Of a stretch of DNA of 64,000 bases, positions 12,089 to 24,992 are shown in pieces. Each line of letters starts with the position of its first letter. Position 1 is the first letter of the stretch. Origin of the DNA: Arabidopsis thaliana (lineage: Eukaryota > Streptophyta > Magnoliopsida > Brassicales > Brassicaceae); the NCBI RefSeq assembly GCF_000001735.4, contig NC_003075.7, forward strand, positions 7,379,001-7,443,000, given 5' to 3'. A model generated the notes under the pieces. The model saw nothing but the letters and a program-made list of their open reading frames with translations, ran no database searches and was not told the DNA's origin. The position numbers and the translations under genes are program-made.

Positions 12089-12399
12089 CCTAAATCTTTC
12101 ACAATTTTCCAAGTATTTTTTCTTTTGAATAATTTTAGTTATTATCCTGATAATATTTTTTATGTAATAATTATTCGAAACGTGTCACATATATATACAC
12201 CAAGCACACCATTTTTGATTATCATCCATCATCTCACTCACTGATATTTATACATTCAAATATTTATTTATTTTCAAGTTTTACGCAAATCTCTTTCACT
12301 CTTAAACCTCATAACCTTAGAGATCATCAGTCATCAATCATCTTCTTCGTTGTTATCACTTCTTTAGTAGCTCTCAACGAGATTTCTCCAAAATCAGCG
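12089..12399 (+). promoter_or_regulatory. ORP2B proximal promoter and 5' UTR
   Basis: This short gap joins the retroposon to the ORP2B start. A TATA-like 'atatatatacacc' lies at about 12190-12202. After it comes a C/T-rich leader with 'atcatcatctcactcactg'-type sequence and no long upstream ORF. The retroposon therefore ends only about 310 bases before the ATG. No transcript evidence is available. Confidence 0.4.
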
Positions 12400-15300
12400 A
12401 TGCCTTTAACGAGATCAAAGAGTCTTCCGGCGACGGAGAACGGTGGATCCGATCGGGAGACACTCCAATCAGGAAGATCAGTGGCTGGGATTCTCTATAA
12501 ATGGACTAATTACGGAAAAGGATGGAGATCTAGATGGTTCCTCCTCCGCGACGGAATCTTATCGTATTCCAAGATCCGAAGACCGGAGAATGTCAATCTC
12601 TTATCTCCTTCCGATGATCTGAGGTTAATCGGAGATATTTCCACCGATCGTCTCTTGAGAATGAAGAGTTGTAGTGGCCGTAGTCGTCGGAAACATCACA
12701 AAAACATTGGCATTGTTCATCTCAAGGTATTTCTTAGTTCGAATTTCAATGTTTTTTGAATTAGCAATAGTTAGGTTTTGAATTAGTACTATTGTTGTTT
12801 GGCTTATCATCTTCTATATTCTGGTTTCTGAAAAGTTTTTGAGTAGCTACTTATCTGTAGTGGGCCATATCAACAGGTATTGGCAGTACTATGAGTCTCA
12901 AAGTTCATTGTCGAAAAACCAAATAGCCAAAATACAAAAACCTTTTTTTTGGCTGGTGCTACTACAATCTGGTATTGCAGGACCAGATCAGGGTCTCAAT
13001 TTGTTGAACACATTTTACATCTTGTTAGAATTTGGTTTATTTTGTAGTAAAGCCAAGAAGTGTTAGAAATTTGTCACCTTTGGTCACATGTAAAAACTCT
13101 TTATCTTTTGATTTTTTTGTTTGTTTCTTGATTTTGTTTCCCAGGCATGGGCCTGAGTTCTTTTGATTTGTGTTTGATTTTTTTTCTTTGCCATCTTATC
13201 CTTGGCTAATTCCATGGATCATTGACCAGTAGATTTAGTTATATCCTTTTTAGTGGAGTTTCTACATGATTGGTGAATGGTAGGTGTAGCTAGTCGGTAG
13301 GAAATAATCAAGTGTGGATAAATAATGGAGTGTAGCTGTGTTGGAGCTGAAGGCCTCCTCTTGGAGAAATTCTAGCCATATATTTTTTTGTTAACTTGTA
13401 AGAGTTATATTTGCTTATTCTAAATACTCCAAAGCTTATCCAGACATAAGCTTTGAGTCTGTGTTTATTTCTTTCTCTGAGTAATTGCATTCTTCTGTGT
13501 TTGCTTTTTAATTTTTTCGTTAGAACATGGAACTTGTAATTATTAATTGTTCACAGTTTGTTTTTGAACATGAGAGCCTCTAATCTGATCTTAACTTATA
13601 GACTTTTATTAGTTGGAAAAATGTTTACTCGTTTGAGGGCTTAAGCCTGTAATTAGATGAATATCATTTCATTCTTTTGTTTTCCAGCAGGTTTCATCTT
13701 ACCGAGAAAGCAAGTCTGATCATAGAAAGTTTTATATCTTTACTGCAACCAAGACTCTGCATCTGAGGACTGATTCTAGAAGTGATAGAGCAGCATGGTT
13801 ACAAGCTTTAGCATCTACCAGGGGCATAGTTCCTCTCCAGTCAATTAATGGGGATTTCTCCTTCGTATCACCAAAGGATTTATCCATATCTACCGAGAGA
13901 CTAAAGAAACGGTTGTTTGAAGAGGGAATGAACGAGAGTCTTGTAAAAGAGTGCGAGCAGATCGTGGATTCAGAGTTCTGTGAAGTTCAAGAACAGATTA
14001 AACTTCTTCACGAAGAGCGGAAAAAGTTGCTTGATGCTTTGAGGCAGCTAGAGGTAAAGCTGAATTTTTGGTCTTCTTTTATGATCGTTTTGGTTTGGTT
14101 GAGCTGTTTAGTGTGGTCTCGGTCATTGTTTCCTTTCATATAATGACTTAGTATTCCACGGGCTTTACAGTGCAGTTGCATTGGTAACAGCGAGTCTATG
14201 CACAAAGGCATGCTAGTTTATTTGTCATGTAATCACGAACGGGACGGTTATTTTAATATATGTTTTACATTCTTTTATCTCCATTCATGTGGATATTTTG
14301 TTAATTGAGTTGATAATTTCTGAACTTCATATATCCATGCCTAGGCATAACACAAAAATTATGTATCATGCATTAAAAACTTGAATGTCAAGTTATGATT
14401 ATTATGAATCTTGCGAAAGATCCCTCCCCGCTTTTTATAATTCTGTTATTTGTTGGCTATTCTACACTGAGAGTTTCTTTATGTACAGATGGCCAACCTT
14501 GAAGCTGAAGCCTCAGGGATCCATGACGATGTCTACCAATTAAGAAATCACAAGTATTCCAGCTTAGGACGTGGAAAATATAGTGGTACACAAAATTTCT
14601 ATCGCGTAATTGTTCTTTTATTCACTGCATCTCTTTCTCTTTCTCTGTTTTAGTTTTGCCATTAAATATTGATGAAGCCAGCTGGCGAGGATCTCGTTAC
14701 TGCATAGTAGAACAATAATTTCTGATACGATATTCAATTATTTGTTTCCTAAATTTTCCTCCTTATGCTTCTTTTACATAGCTTCAGTGGAGTTGCATTT
14801 AGCTTCCTGTGTTGTTTTGCTTGACAATATTTAATTTCTAGAATGCAGTACAAGTGCTTCATCTGATGATAAGCAAGAGTTTGAGGATATCTCTGAGGAA
14901 GACGAGGCTTCCTTCCATGACACAAAGGAGTCATTTGGTGAACCTGATGTTGGTTCTGTGCTCACGCATTTTAAGAGACGAACAAAGCTTCCTGATCCAG
15001 CAGAGAAAGAGAGAGGTGTCAGTCTCTGGTCTATGATCAAAGACAATGTTGGAAAGGATCTCACACGAGTTTGTCTTCCTGTTTATTTCAATGAACCAAT
15101 ATCTTCCCTCCAAAAGTGTTTTGAAGACTTGGAGTACTCTTATCTCTTGGACCAAGCATATGAATACGGAAAATCCGTAAGTGATTTCAAAAAACTTACT
15201 GTTGTATGTAATTCGCTTCCTTCTGGAAATGCAAACGTTTTCTCTACTCTTAACTTTTATTTAATTCCAATTACTAAAGTAATTTAACTACATAGTTTGA

Positions 15301-17056
15301 GCTTCTATGCTCTTGCATGATATGATATGTGGTCTATACTTATCTTTTTATCTTAAATTGACCTCTCAGTTTGTTATATTAACAGAGTTTTTCATCATCA
15401 GGGGAAGAGTCTCCTTAGAGCCCTCAATGTCGCTGCTTTTGCAGTCTCTGGTTATGCTTCCACCGAAGGACGACACTGTAAACCTTTCAACCCTTTGCTC
15501 GGAGAAACATATGAAGCTGACTTTCCTGAAAAGGGAATTCGTTTCTTCTCTGAGAAGGTAATATCATATATACCTTTTTTACTGAAGTCTTGATGAGATG
15601 AACATAAATGTCAGTTTTCTAAGACTGATAAATGGTCAATAAACAAAATCGGTGATTCATGCAGAAGCTCTATGATTCAGGAGCAGCTCTGTAGTACTCT
15701 AAAGTCTAAACATGTTAATATGCATGTAGTTGACACTCAGCTTCACTCGTATCCGGATTTAAAAAAAATGAAACATATGGAGAAAAAAAATTATGAGAAT
15801 CTTTTCTTAAGAAGTTTGGCATATAATTCGTTAGGGTATTGTACTCTCATAATAGGTTAGCCACCATCCAACAGTTATCGCCTGCCATTGCGAAGGTAAA
15901 GGGTGGAAGTTCTGGGGCGACACAAACCTCCGGTCGAAGTTTTGGGGGAGATCGATCCAACTTGAACCCGTTGGAATCTTGACTCTCGAGTTTGATGATG
16001 GAGAAATTTTCCAGTGGAGCAAAGTATGTATAATACAAACTACAAAACTCCTGTCCTTTTCCGCATTTTATTTCTTGTCCCTGAGACTGATCACTCTATG
16101 CTTATCTTTGTTTTTAGGTAACAACAACTATATACAATATCCTACTTGGTAAACTGTACTGCGATCACCATGGGATAATGAAAATCCGTGGAAATCGCCA
16201 ATATTCTTGTATGTTAAAGTTCAAGGAGCAATCGATTCTTGATAGAAATCCCCACCAGGTGATTACACAGAGATATGCACTGTTAAGTGTTTTCGATCTA
16301 CGTGGCATTTCTGAAATAACTTCATGGTCAAATATATATAGGTTAATGGTTTTGTAGAAGATGTAACTGGAAAAAAGGCTGCGACGGTATTTGGTAAATG
16401 GAATGATAGCCTTTATTATGTTGCTGGTGATGGAATCAACAAGGCAAGCGCCTCATTACTGTGGAAAGCGACAAAGGCACCACCTAATGTCACCAGATAC
16501 AACTTTACATCATTCGCGATGACGCTAAATGAATTGATACCTGGTTTGGAGGTATATTAGTATTTTTTTAATTTTGGATTTGTTTGTAAACATGAATTTT
16601 GGGTTTCTGCTGTACTTGAAATCTTGTTTTAGCAACTGTGTGATCTTTTCGTAATTTTGTTCCCTTGGTTTAAGGAAAAGCTGCCTCCAACAGATTCTAG
16701 GCTCCGACCAGATCAACGACACTTGGAGAACGGTGAATATGAGAAGGCAAATGAAGAGAAACAAAGATTAGAGAGAAGACAAAGAATGGTACACTGAGTA
16801 TCTCAACACTAATTCTCTGGTCCATGAATTCATTAACTTTTTTTTAAAATGTTTTAACAACTGTAAATGGCTTATGATTCTGCAGTCACGGCAAATTCAG
16901 GAAAGTGGGTGGAGACCGAGATGGTTCGAGCCTCAAGGAGAGAGTGAAAGCTATAAGTATACGGGCGGTTATTGGGAAGCACGAGATGTTAAAAGTTGGG
17001 ATGATTGCCCTAACATATTTGGAGAGTTCACCGAAGAGGTTGCAGATTGTGCTTAA
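12400..17056 (+). CDS. ORP2B: Oxysterol-binding protein-related protein (ORP2B, AT4G12460), ten exons
   Basis: Exons by GT-AG sites: 12400-12726, 13691-14053, 14489-14585, 14842-15176, 15402-15557, 15856-16023, 16118-16258, 16342-16551, 16675-16788, 16886-17056. They join in frame to 693 residues. The N-terminus has a PH domain (about residues 28-160, beginning [20 protein letters not shown]), a charged coiled-coil stretch (about 190-245), then the lipid-binding ORD. The ORD shows [28 protein letters not shown] and the family signature EKVSHHPT (residues 425-432). The usual second proline of the signature is T here, as I recall for plant relatives. ORPs bind sterols or phosphoinositides and move lipids between membranes, the PH domain directing membrane choice. 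The protein is cytosolic or membrane-peripheral; no signal peptide is seen. Exon 2 has a tandem acceptor (CAGCAG, 13685-13690), allowing one extra Q. Confidence 0.93.
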
Positions 17057-20000
17057 GCCGAGGTATTATAATATATCAAAAGTTGTGATATTCGTCAAGT
17101 GGTTGATACCCGCAAGTAACTATAGAATCTTGATCACCCGATCGATCCGTGAATCAGCTCAAGATAATGGTTACAACTGGGATCTAAGATTATTATGGTT
17201 CATGGCTAAGGAGGAACGTGAGCCTTCTGCCCCCTAGGGATTGATTCTCGATAGTGAACAGAGCTTTCTTTTGGTTTGAATTTTCTGTTTATTTAAACTC
17301 CGGAGATCAGAAGATGATAGATATATTCTTTTTCAGTTCTTTTGTAGTAATGTTTCTGCTATAGCTTCAAAAGATGGTCCGATAAAGAGAATTTAAAGAG
17401 CCTCACTGTAAAGGTCACTGAGAGAAATGCAACTCGGTTCCAACATTTGGACAAATATTATTTGTGATCTATTTGTATTAATTCAATACAAAGGAAGCGA
17501 TTGAAATTTGAGTTTATGCATTTGTTGGTCATTTTACAAAAACTACATATGCAAAATGGTAACTCTAACCAGAAAAACTCGAAAGCAACTCTGTTTTAGA
17601 CTTATAGTCAGCATGTTTGTTTTAAAGATTTAACTTCTTAAATGTAATAAGAATCTAGAATGTATTGACACATTCAAATCATGACTCTACTACCTAAATT
17701 ATACGTGTTTTGATTTTATGTTTTACTTAGGTACGAGTTTTATAAAGTTTTCAAAAATACTTAGAAAAAAAAAATGGTTTCTATGTATTTTTAATAGTTA
17801 TCGATGATGAGTTGTAAACTTCAAGAAAAATAACTGAACACTATTGATTTAGAGTAAAAAATCATATTTAAACTGAATTTGGGTAAAATGTTTAGGTTGT
17901 TATTTAAATTTGGATGTACTATGTGCTATATAGAAGCCCCGTTATCAAAATATGTTTTTAACAGTCTGGCGTATCTTTAAACTTCGTACATGACAAATAT
18001 AGAAGAAAAACAAATACAATAGAAGTAGTGACAAAGTGTTGTAAGATATTTGTTTCCAAAGATCTCTTTCTTTTTGGTTATATTTTTCTTAATTCATCTA
18101 GGTTTCACCCTAATTCACTCACAATAATGTGTATTAAGGAATTCAATATGCAAATGTTTAATATGTATAACTATCAAATCCTATACCTTTACTTGTACCC
18201 CTTGGTCTATATATATCGTGGTCTCAAAGAAAGTAACATTGATACAATAATATTTCTACACAAATCTCATATTATTATTTTTTGCTCAACTCAAAGACGT
18301 GTTTGTTGTCGGCCAAGAATAGATATTTGGTTTATATGAAACAAGTAATGGGCTATCTCAAGCTTAGTAGCGTGGTCCATATCTCGTTGATGTTAATGGA
18401 TCGTTGTTTTTGTATTCATCCATTAATATGGATCGTCTTATGTTAGATGTTGACGATCGAAATTTCTAAATAAAGGATTTATATGTTTGGAGTCTTCGTA
18501 GAAATTGATGCTCTGCGGTCCAAATAGAGGCATAAATCTTTATCCTACTGAAATATTAGTGGTTTCAAATAAAGTCAATCCGATGACGACTGATTAATCC
18601 CAACCGCAAATTTTCGTTTTTCGAAAGAATTCGTAAATCCTCCTCGTCATGTTTTAGAAACTTTTTTTTATTGCGTCGTTTGTCAAAAATAAGAGATATA
18701 TGCATGTTTTTGGCAAACTGCAAACATTTAAGTTACATGATGTACGTAGGTGATAAAGCTACTTTATTTAGTAGAAGGAAAAGGAAAAAGGGAACACTAT
18801 TTATATGATCATTACCAAATTATGAGAGACATTTAATTTGGTTAAGATGAAAATGAGGAAGGAGGGTTGCTCCGATGGCAACCCTAAAGTTACTTCATTG
18901 ATTGTCATTACACACATGACACATTTTACATATGAATTTTTACACTTTCTTTTTTTTTTTTTGATCAAAAAATTCTTTACACTTGTTAAGAAACCCTAAT
19001 TACATAGACTTGTGTGGGATTAATACTCATGATATTGGATTTTTTGTGTGTGCTTCAGTAGTAGATATACAGAAATTTTTCACAGTACTTAAGTCAGTTA
19101 ATATAGATGTAAATAAATAAAAAATTGTATCTTAGCGTTTAGTGTTTGTGGGGTTAGGTTTTAAATTTTGTGGTTTAAAATTTAATTGATAGAGTTTAGA
19201 GTTTAGTTTTTATGGCTTAGTTGTATATATAGTACATACATACATATTAAATTATATACTTTGAAATAGAGGAAAATTTTGCAATCCTTCTTACCAGTTG
19301 GCCAAAACATGCATGTAATTATCTAGAATGACAAAATAAGCAATTTTTTAGACCAAAAAAAAAAAAAAAAAAAAAAAGAAGCAATATTTCCTTAAAAACA
19401 AAAATTTGCAAAAACAAATGTGAAACTTGGAACAATTTTTGTTCCATGATAAATCTTATCATAACTTTTTTTTTCTTCAAATCTTATCATTACTTTACCA
19501 AAAACAAACCTTACTATTGTAAAACAATCATCATGTAAATAATCATCATCGTAACAAAGAAGAGTGTCCATAGCTCTATGGCTTGCTACTTTCCATTGTG
19601 ATTCAGTTATAAAGCAACATTCATTGTAAAAAACATTTTTAGGTTTGAATAAATTTTACATTCAATTCAAGAAAAAATATTTAAATAAATCGTTAGTACA
19701 CGTTCGCACTAATTCTCATGATTGGAGATTTTTAACTCTTCACTTAACCGATATGTATAGTTCTAAACAGCCAAGATTAAAATAAGTAAAACGAACGATT
19801 TCACAAACAAACAATTGAATCGGCAAAATCCCAAAAAAAAATAAAACTTACGCATCTAAATTATTAACATAACCCAAACTGCCAAACACAAAATACATTG
19901 TGATTTGTGAACGTATTCATATTTTAGACAGCTATATTAGAGTGAGAAAAATCATTTTTCTTCCGGAAAAAGCTGGTTTACTCTTTCTTAAAGTCAATAA

Positions 20001-22370
20001 GAACATTTGTCCTCAAAGAAATATCATATTTTTCAACGATGATAGGACCAAAAATAGTTAAATCCGACAACAAAACAAGATTATTTCGAACTTCTTCAAA
20101 AGAAACAACGAAAAATAAACTTGTTAAAGAGGGCATGCAATTTGATTGGGCAGCTATTTAATACTTTTCGTATTTAGCATGTCACGCGATTAAACGTCAA
20201 TGTCATTATAATTGTTGATATTTTAATTAGTTATCTATACAGCAAGATATTATTAAGCAAGTTCTTCGAGATACTTTTAAAAAGCATATTCATTTGTAGT
20301 TTTCTACATATTTGACATAAATAAATAAAATGAAAACTTTATGAACAATATCCACATTTAGATATTTTTAAAATCTGTCATTTTTTTAAATATGTTTAAA
20401 TTATATCTATTTGTATTTTGCATTTGAAAATAACCATCATGATGATTTTGTTTTAAACTATTTCTTAATTTTAGTAGAAGTGTTAGATGGTAGATAATTA
20501 ATAATTCTCAAAAGATTAAAAATTTTAAGAAGTAAATTATTATGCTCATAATTTGGTAATGTTTTCCTCTTAACATTTTTTTTAATGAAATGTATAATTT
20601 ATTCAACCAAAAAATGGTGTTTACAATATATGTCCTTGAATGAATGATTTCCTCTTAACGTCTCTAAGTAATATTAATCATTTCATTACCTATAGATTCT
20701 AGATTATATTAGTAGTGTCAACCATCTTTGATCTCTCTACTCATCTTTGCGACTATATTTGTATTTATCTTTGCAAGACTCCAAATTCCCCAGTCCCTAC
20801 ATACATCCATTTGCTTCTGTCATTGAGCTTAATGTAACCCACATTCACAGCATCACGACTCGCAAGTCATACAATCCGAACGGAAACTTTCAATTCGTAT
20901 GAAAGTTATAAAACCGGTTATTAAAACAAAACCCATTCTTTAAAGTTCTGATCATCCAAATTCTAGGTGTTATATGTTCATACAAAGCTTGATATGCGAA
21001 TTTATAACTTGGCTCGGATGAGAAACGAAATTCTATGAAAATATTGAAAAAGAAAAAAATATTTAGGCTACAAAGGGATGACATATAGTTGAATGATTGA
21101 AAATTTTTGAGTTGAACAAAACAAAGCTGAACATCGTTCAACTCATTCTTCTGCGAAATAGTAGAAGAAAGGGTTGAAAAGTTTTCCTTTATAATTTGTT
21201 CATTTTTTCATATTTTTTTTGTTGAATGAGTTGAATTAATTTTCCAACATATTCATTTCAAATGGTAAAAATTGAGATGAATAATCATTCAACATCTCGG
21301 CTAGAAGATATAGTAATTCATTATCTAATTTAAAACACTAGTAAATCTACAGGATCTTGAACTCGAGATGATAAGTTTCAAAACAGGGGAAGAAGAAGCA
21401 GAGTTACAGGCTTGTATATCAAATTTTTATAATACCAAAACCTCTCCGAATAAAAGACTACATCAATACCGAATTAACCAGTTTCCAATATCGCGGTTAT
21501 GCTACAAACCGACTTAAACCGAGTTATGAATTAATTATTTTTTCATCAGTACCACTCCTTCAAGGATCAAGTACACTTAATAATAAATCAGTGGGACATG
21601 AACACTAGTGAAGCATCAAAACGTTACTTCAATAATTGATTTCGGTTCAAAGCTTCATTGATTTCAGTTTAAGCTTTTCATTTATGATTGATTTCGGTTC
21701 AAAGTTTCATTGATTTCAGTTTAAACTTTTCATTACACAAACTTTCGGTGATAGGCCAATGAAAGAACATAAACATCATTGCACCTTAATTGACATGATC
21801 ACTCAAACTCTCTAGGACAAACATGAAGAAACTTTAAATTTCAACTAAACCTCAATCTTGGAGAATGGTCTACTCATAATTTTCGTGTTTTAAATACATT
21901 ATTAAGATTATTGGAAATTGTCGTTTAAAGGATGGGTTAAAGAAAACTCTTAAACTAATCTCGAGACATGTAATCGTTAGGATAATCTCACAAAGGTCAA
22001 GAGTTTTTTTTTTACTATAAATCAATTCTCGAAGAAAACAATAGCATTCTACAGCAATCTGAAGATTGTAATAAGAATCTAAATGCAAGAATTTGAAAAT
22101 GAGACGTTGCTTACGAAATTTCTTTCATTAAAATTTCGTTGAAATAGAAATAGAAATAGATTGCTACAGAAGCATACAAAGCTTGGAAGGCGGGGGACAA
22201 CGTTTACAAACAAAATGAAAAACTATAAAAATCTCACACATTTATTTTTTCTCTTTAACAAATTAAGATTGATACATAAACTATACCTTACATGCATTTA
22301 TTCAAACTATAATAAATTTCGAAGACGATATTGTGCACTGGCATCGCATCGTATGCATAATGGATATTGC
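17057..22370. other. ORP2B 3' flank and AZI1 downstream spacer
   Basis: No gene is supported in 5.3 kb. Blocks here recur in later spacers of the array: about 18124-18460 matches 24080-24370, about 19955-20045 (CCGGAAAAAGCTGG, then AAAGTCAATAAGAA) matches 29075, 32310 and 33715, and about 20765-20900 matches 26100-26240. So this is the first unit of a tandemly duplicated segment. A run of 23 A lies at 19355-19377. A ~52-bp unit (ATTGATTTCGGTTCAAAG...) is repeated twice at about 21637-21735. The last 300 bases should include the AZI1 3' UTR. Confidence 0.6.
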
Positions 22371-22856
22371 TCAAGCACATTGGAAACCAGATGGAAGCTT
22401 TCTGTTACAAACGTTGAGAAGAACGCTGAGAGATATCGGAACGTTAAGGTTGATACCAAGAACGTTAGCCCTCAGAGCAGTGCATAGACAAATCGCAGCG
22501 TCGACGTCAACCAAACCTTGGATGAGCGAGCAACATTGTTGAGAGGATGGCTGTCCCAACTGGATGTTGAGTAGACTGCTTAAGACATTTGCACATACAC
22601 CGAGCTTGAGAGCATCAATAGGACAGCTGTTTCCGGATGAACCAGGGGTGCGTGGAGGTGTGACCGGCCTAGGATTAGGACTTGGGACTGAAGGACGGGG
22701 TGGAGGAGGACATTGGACCGGCTTGGGCTTAGGACTTGGGACTGGCTTTGGTTTAGGACTTGGCTTGCAGTTGCAATTTGTTGCAACGGTTAAGGTGAAA
22801 AAGAGGATGTTGAGCGCAAAGAAAAGAGCAAGAGAGGCTGAGTTCTTTGAAGCCAT
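22371..22856 (-). CDS. AZI1: AZI1 (AT4G12470), hybrid proline-rich 8CM lipid-transfer-type protein
   Basis: Intronless, 161 residues. A hydrophobic signal-like segment (about 1-26) is followed by a proline-rich hinge (about 31-72, KPKPVPSP units), then the eight-cysteine motif: C78, C88, C108-C109, C123-x-C125, C150, C160. That C...C...CC...CxC...C...C pattern defines the LTP/2S-albumin-like fold with four disulfides and a hydrophobic cavity. AZI1 is known as AZELAIC ACID INDUCED 1, needed for systemic defence priming, with reported localisation at ER and plastid outer membranes. An extra cysteine, C49, sits inside the hinge in a CPPPP context and is not found in the neighbouring paralogs. 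The start is the first ATG and matches the MASK start of the other array members. A TATA element lies upstream at 22940-22931. Confidence 0.95.
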   Translation of the reverse strand: MASKNSASLALFFALNILFFTLTVATNCNCKPSPKPKPVPSPKPKPVQCPPPPRPSVPSPNPRPVTPPRTPGSSGNSCPIDALKLGVCANVLSSLLNIQLGQPSSQQCCSLIQGLVDVDAAICLCTALRANVLGINLNVPISLSVLLNVCNRKLPSGFQCA

Positions 22857-22930
22857 TTGTTTTTTTTTTCAAAGTTATATTCGGTGTTGTAAGGGTTATT
22901 GAATAAATAGATATGAAGAGAAGATGTTGG

Positions 22931-22970
22931 TATTTATAGGATTTTAGAAGGATGGGAAGAGGACCAACTT
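22931..22970 (-). promoter_or_regulatory. AZI1 core promoter: TATA box and ACCAAC block
   Basis: On the minus strand a TATA box (CCTATAAATA, 22940-22931) lies about 75 bases before the ATG. Just upstream is GGACCAACTT as read on the plus strand (22961-22970). The same pair occurs before EARLI1 and AZI3. ACCAAC resembles MYB AC elements; a role is inferred. Confidence 0.6.
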
Positions 22971-23861
22971 GATTTAGTTTAAAATTTATTTATAGATATT
23001 TGTAATTATTTGTATATATATATATATATATATATAAATTCTGACCATTTTTCCTATATGCATGTAGCTAGGTACGTAGAACCTTGAAATTATTTGGATT
23101 TTGTTTTTTGTAAACCATTTTAAAATTAAGAAAATACTTTATATATACGTGCATTCATATAAGTATTAATGTCAAGTTGTCAATGCTGTTATTATCAACA
23201 CCATCATGAGTTCGTGGATGCACAAGATATTCAGATTTATCTTGGTTCGTAGCTCTTTTACTTGACGGCTTCTATACGTCAGGTCGAGTAATATAATAAA
23301 TTCCTAGTGTAGTTATAATCAAGCTGAGCCCGGCCATGGAGACACACCCAAAGTATTTAGAAACTTACTCGAAAATTTGTGATATGTATATAATATATGA
23401 TTAATATATATGTAATGTTTATGAATTTAATTAAGATTCTTTAATGCATAAATTATGAAGACATTAAAATCCTCCTACATGATTCGGTTTTTAGGGGTGT
23501 GTATCAAGAACCCACAAATTTGTTCTCTATGCAAAAGGTTAAAACAGAGCGGTCGAGCAATTAACTAGGACAATATCATGGAAACCGCAACTCATCAATT
23601 TTGATTGTTTTTTTTTGTTATTTTTTTTTAACATGGTTTACTAAATAGTTAGGTTAGTTTCATGATTTAATTATTTAAATCAAACCATGGTTTGAGAACA
23701 AATATGTTTAATTATATATAAAGAACTACGAAATTTTAACATTTTAACATTTTGATTCTTGGTAGTGTCCCCACATACATCCATTTGCTTCTGTCGTTGA
23801 GCTGGTTTACTGTTTCTCAAAATCAATAAAAACTATTCGTCCCAAAAGAACATTTCATCTT

Positions 23862-24085
23862 TGATTCTTGATTGAATCCCCACCAAGTGGTTTTCACCTA
23901 GATACATCCATTTATGAGTCTTGTATACACCGAAACAACTATATATGTCTTGCATGCCTTAAATAACTTCATGGTCATATGCATATGTATATAACTTCAT
24001 ATATGATCTACTGGGAAAAAAGGCCGAGACGGTTTTGGTATGCTGCTCAATGAGGCGATTGCGTGTATTGAGGCCACACAATAAT
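23862..24085 (+). pseudogene. Decayed fragment of ORP2B exons 7-8
   Basis: The stretch GATTCTTGATTGAATCCCCACCAA (23863-23886) matches the end of ORP2B exon 7 (about 16234-16257). AAATAACTTCATGGTCA (23961-23977) matches ORP2B intron 7 (about 16315-16330), and GGGAAAAAAGGCCGAGACGG (24013-24032) matches exon 8 (about 16370-16388). Order and strand are kept, and the match includes intron, so this is a DNA-level duplicate and not a retrocopy. It has substitutions and small indels that break the frame. Its right end joins sequence matching 18124 onward, so the material between ORP2B exon 8 and that point was deleted from this copy. Confidence 0.8.
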
Positions 24086-24992
24086 CAATAATGTGTATTA
24101 AGCAATTCATTATGTAAACGTTTAATATGTAACTATCAAAATCCTATATATCTATTGTACGGTTTGAACCCTTCGTGTATGTATATTGGTCTCAGTAAGT
24201 AACATTAATACAATAATTTAAATTCATATTTTTATTTTTGGCTGAGCTCAAAGACGTGTTTGTTGTCGGCTAAGACTAGATATTTTATATTTCTACTCAA
24301 CATTATTCATCCATAAGAATCGTCTTATGTTAGATGTTGACGATTATAATTTCTAAATATGTTTCGAGTTTACGTAGGAATTGACGCTGTGACTCTGTGA
24401 GGTCCAAATATAAGCAAAAATATTAGTGGTTCCAAATAAAGTCAACCCGATGACGACTGATTAATCCTAATCGCTCATTTTCGTTTTTTTGTAAGAATTC
24501 GTTGAATCCTCCTCATCATAAAGAACAAAAAAAAACATTTTTTCACGACGTTTGTCAAAAAGAAGAGATGTGTTTGCATGTTTTGTCAAACTACAAGCAA
24601 ATTGCGATATAGTACCTTAGAAGTTATAACTATATGATAGTGCATGTATACATGAACTTGTCACTGTCAAGTCCTATCGATATCTAATAGATGTACGTAA
24701 AGAAACTTTGTGTGTTTCAAGTTTTAGCTTTTGGAGTTAGGGTTTAGGATTTGTAGCTTCAAATTTAATGTTTAGGATTTGCAGTATAGTTTTTACTTTT
24801 AGGGTTAAGTTTGATGTAGTGTACATTGAAGATCAACAATAACTACGTTTATGATAGAGAAATAAAAACAGAACTATCTGTAGTAATTTTCGTTTTTATA
24901 TACAAAAACATCAATTTGGTTTAAGAAAAAAATAATTATTTTCTTGAAACAAATCTTCAGTGAATCTAAAGGTACCTTAAAAGTTTCATATA

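Larger units (their letters stand above)
22857..24992. other. AZI1 upstream region and AZI1-EARLI1 spacer, first half
   Basis: Holds the AZI1 promoter, a (TA)12 microsatellite at 23013-23036, the ORP2B-derived fragment (separate entry), and sequence at 24080-24480 that is a diverged copy of 18124-18600. No intact gene is seen. Confidence 0.6.

Noticed and set aside
16905..17237. 110-codon ORF overlapping the last ORP2B exon
   Set aside because: It is out of frame with ORP2B exon 10, whose joined frame ends cleanly at 17056.
19355..19377. A23 run as a possible retroposon tail
   Set aside because: No target duplication or retroposon body could be found next to it.
22564..22902. Long antisense ORFs opposite the 8CM genes (also 27564-27932, 31116-31397, 35655-35939, 38610-38831, 42475-42696, 49214-49615, 55130-55543)
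   Set aside because: They recur because the sense codons are conserved and happen to leave the opposite strand open. The glycine/leucine repeats are the reverse of the proline-rich hinge. No independent start context or domain.
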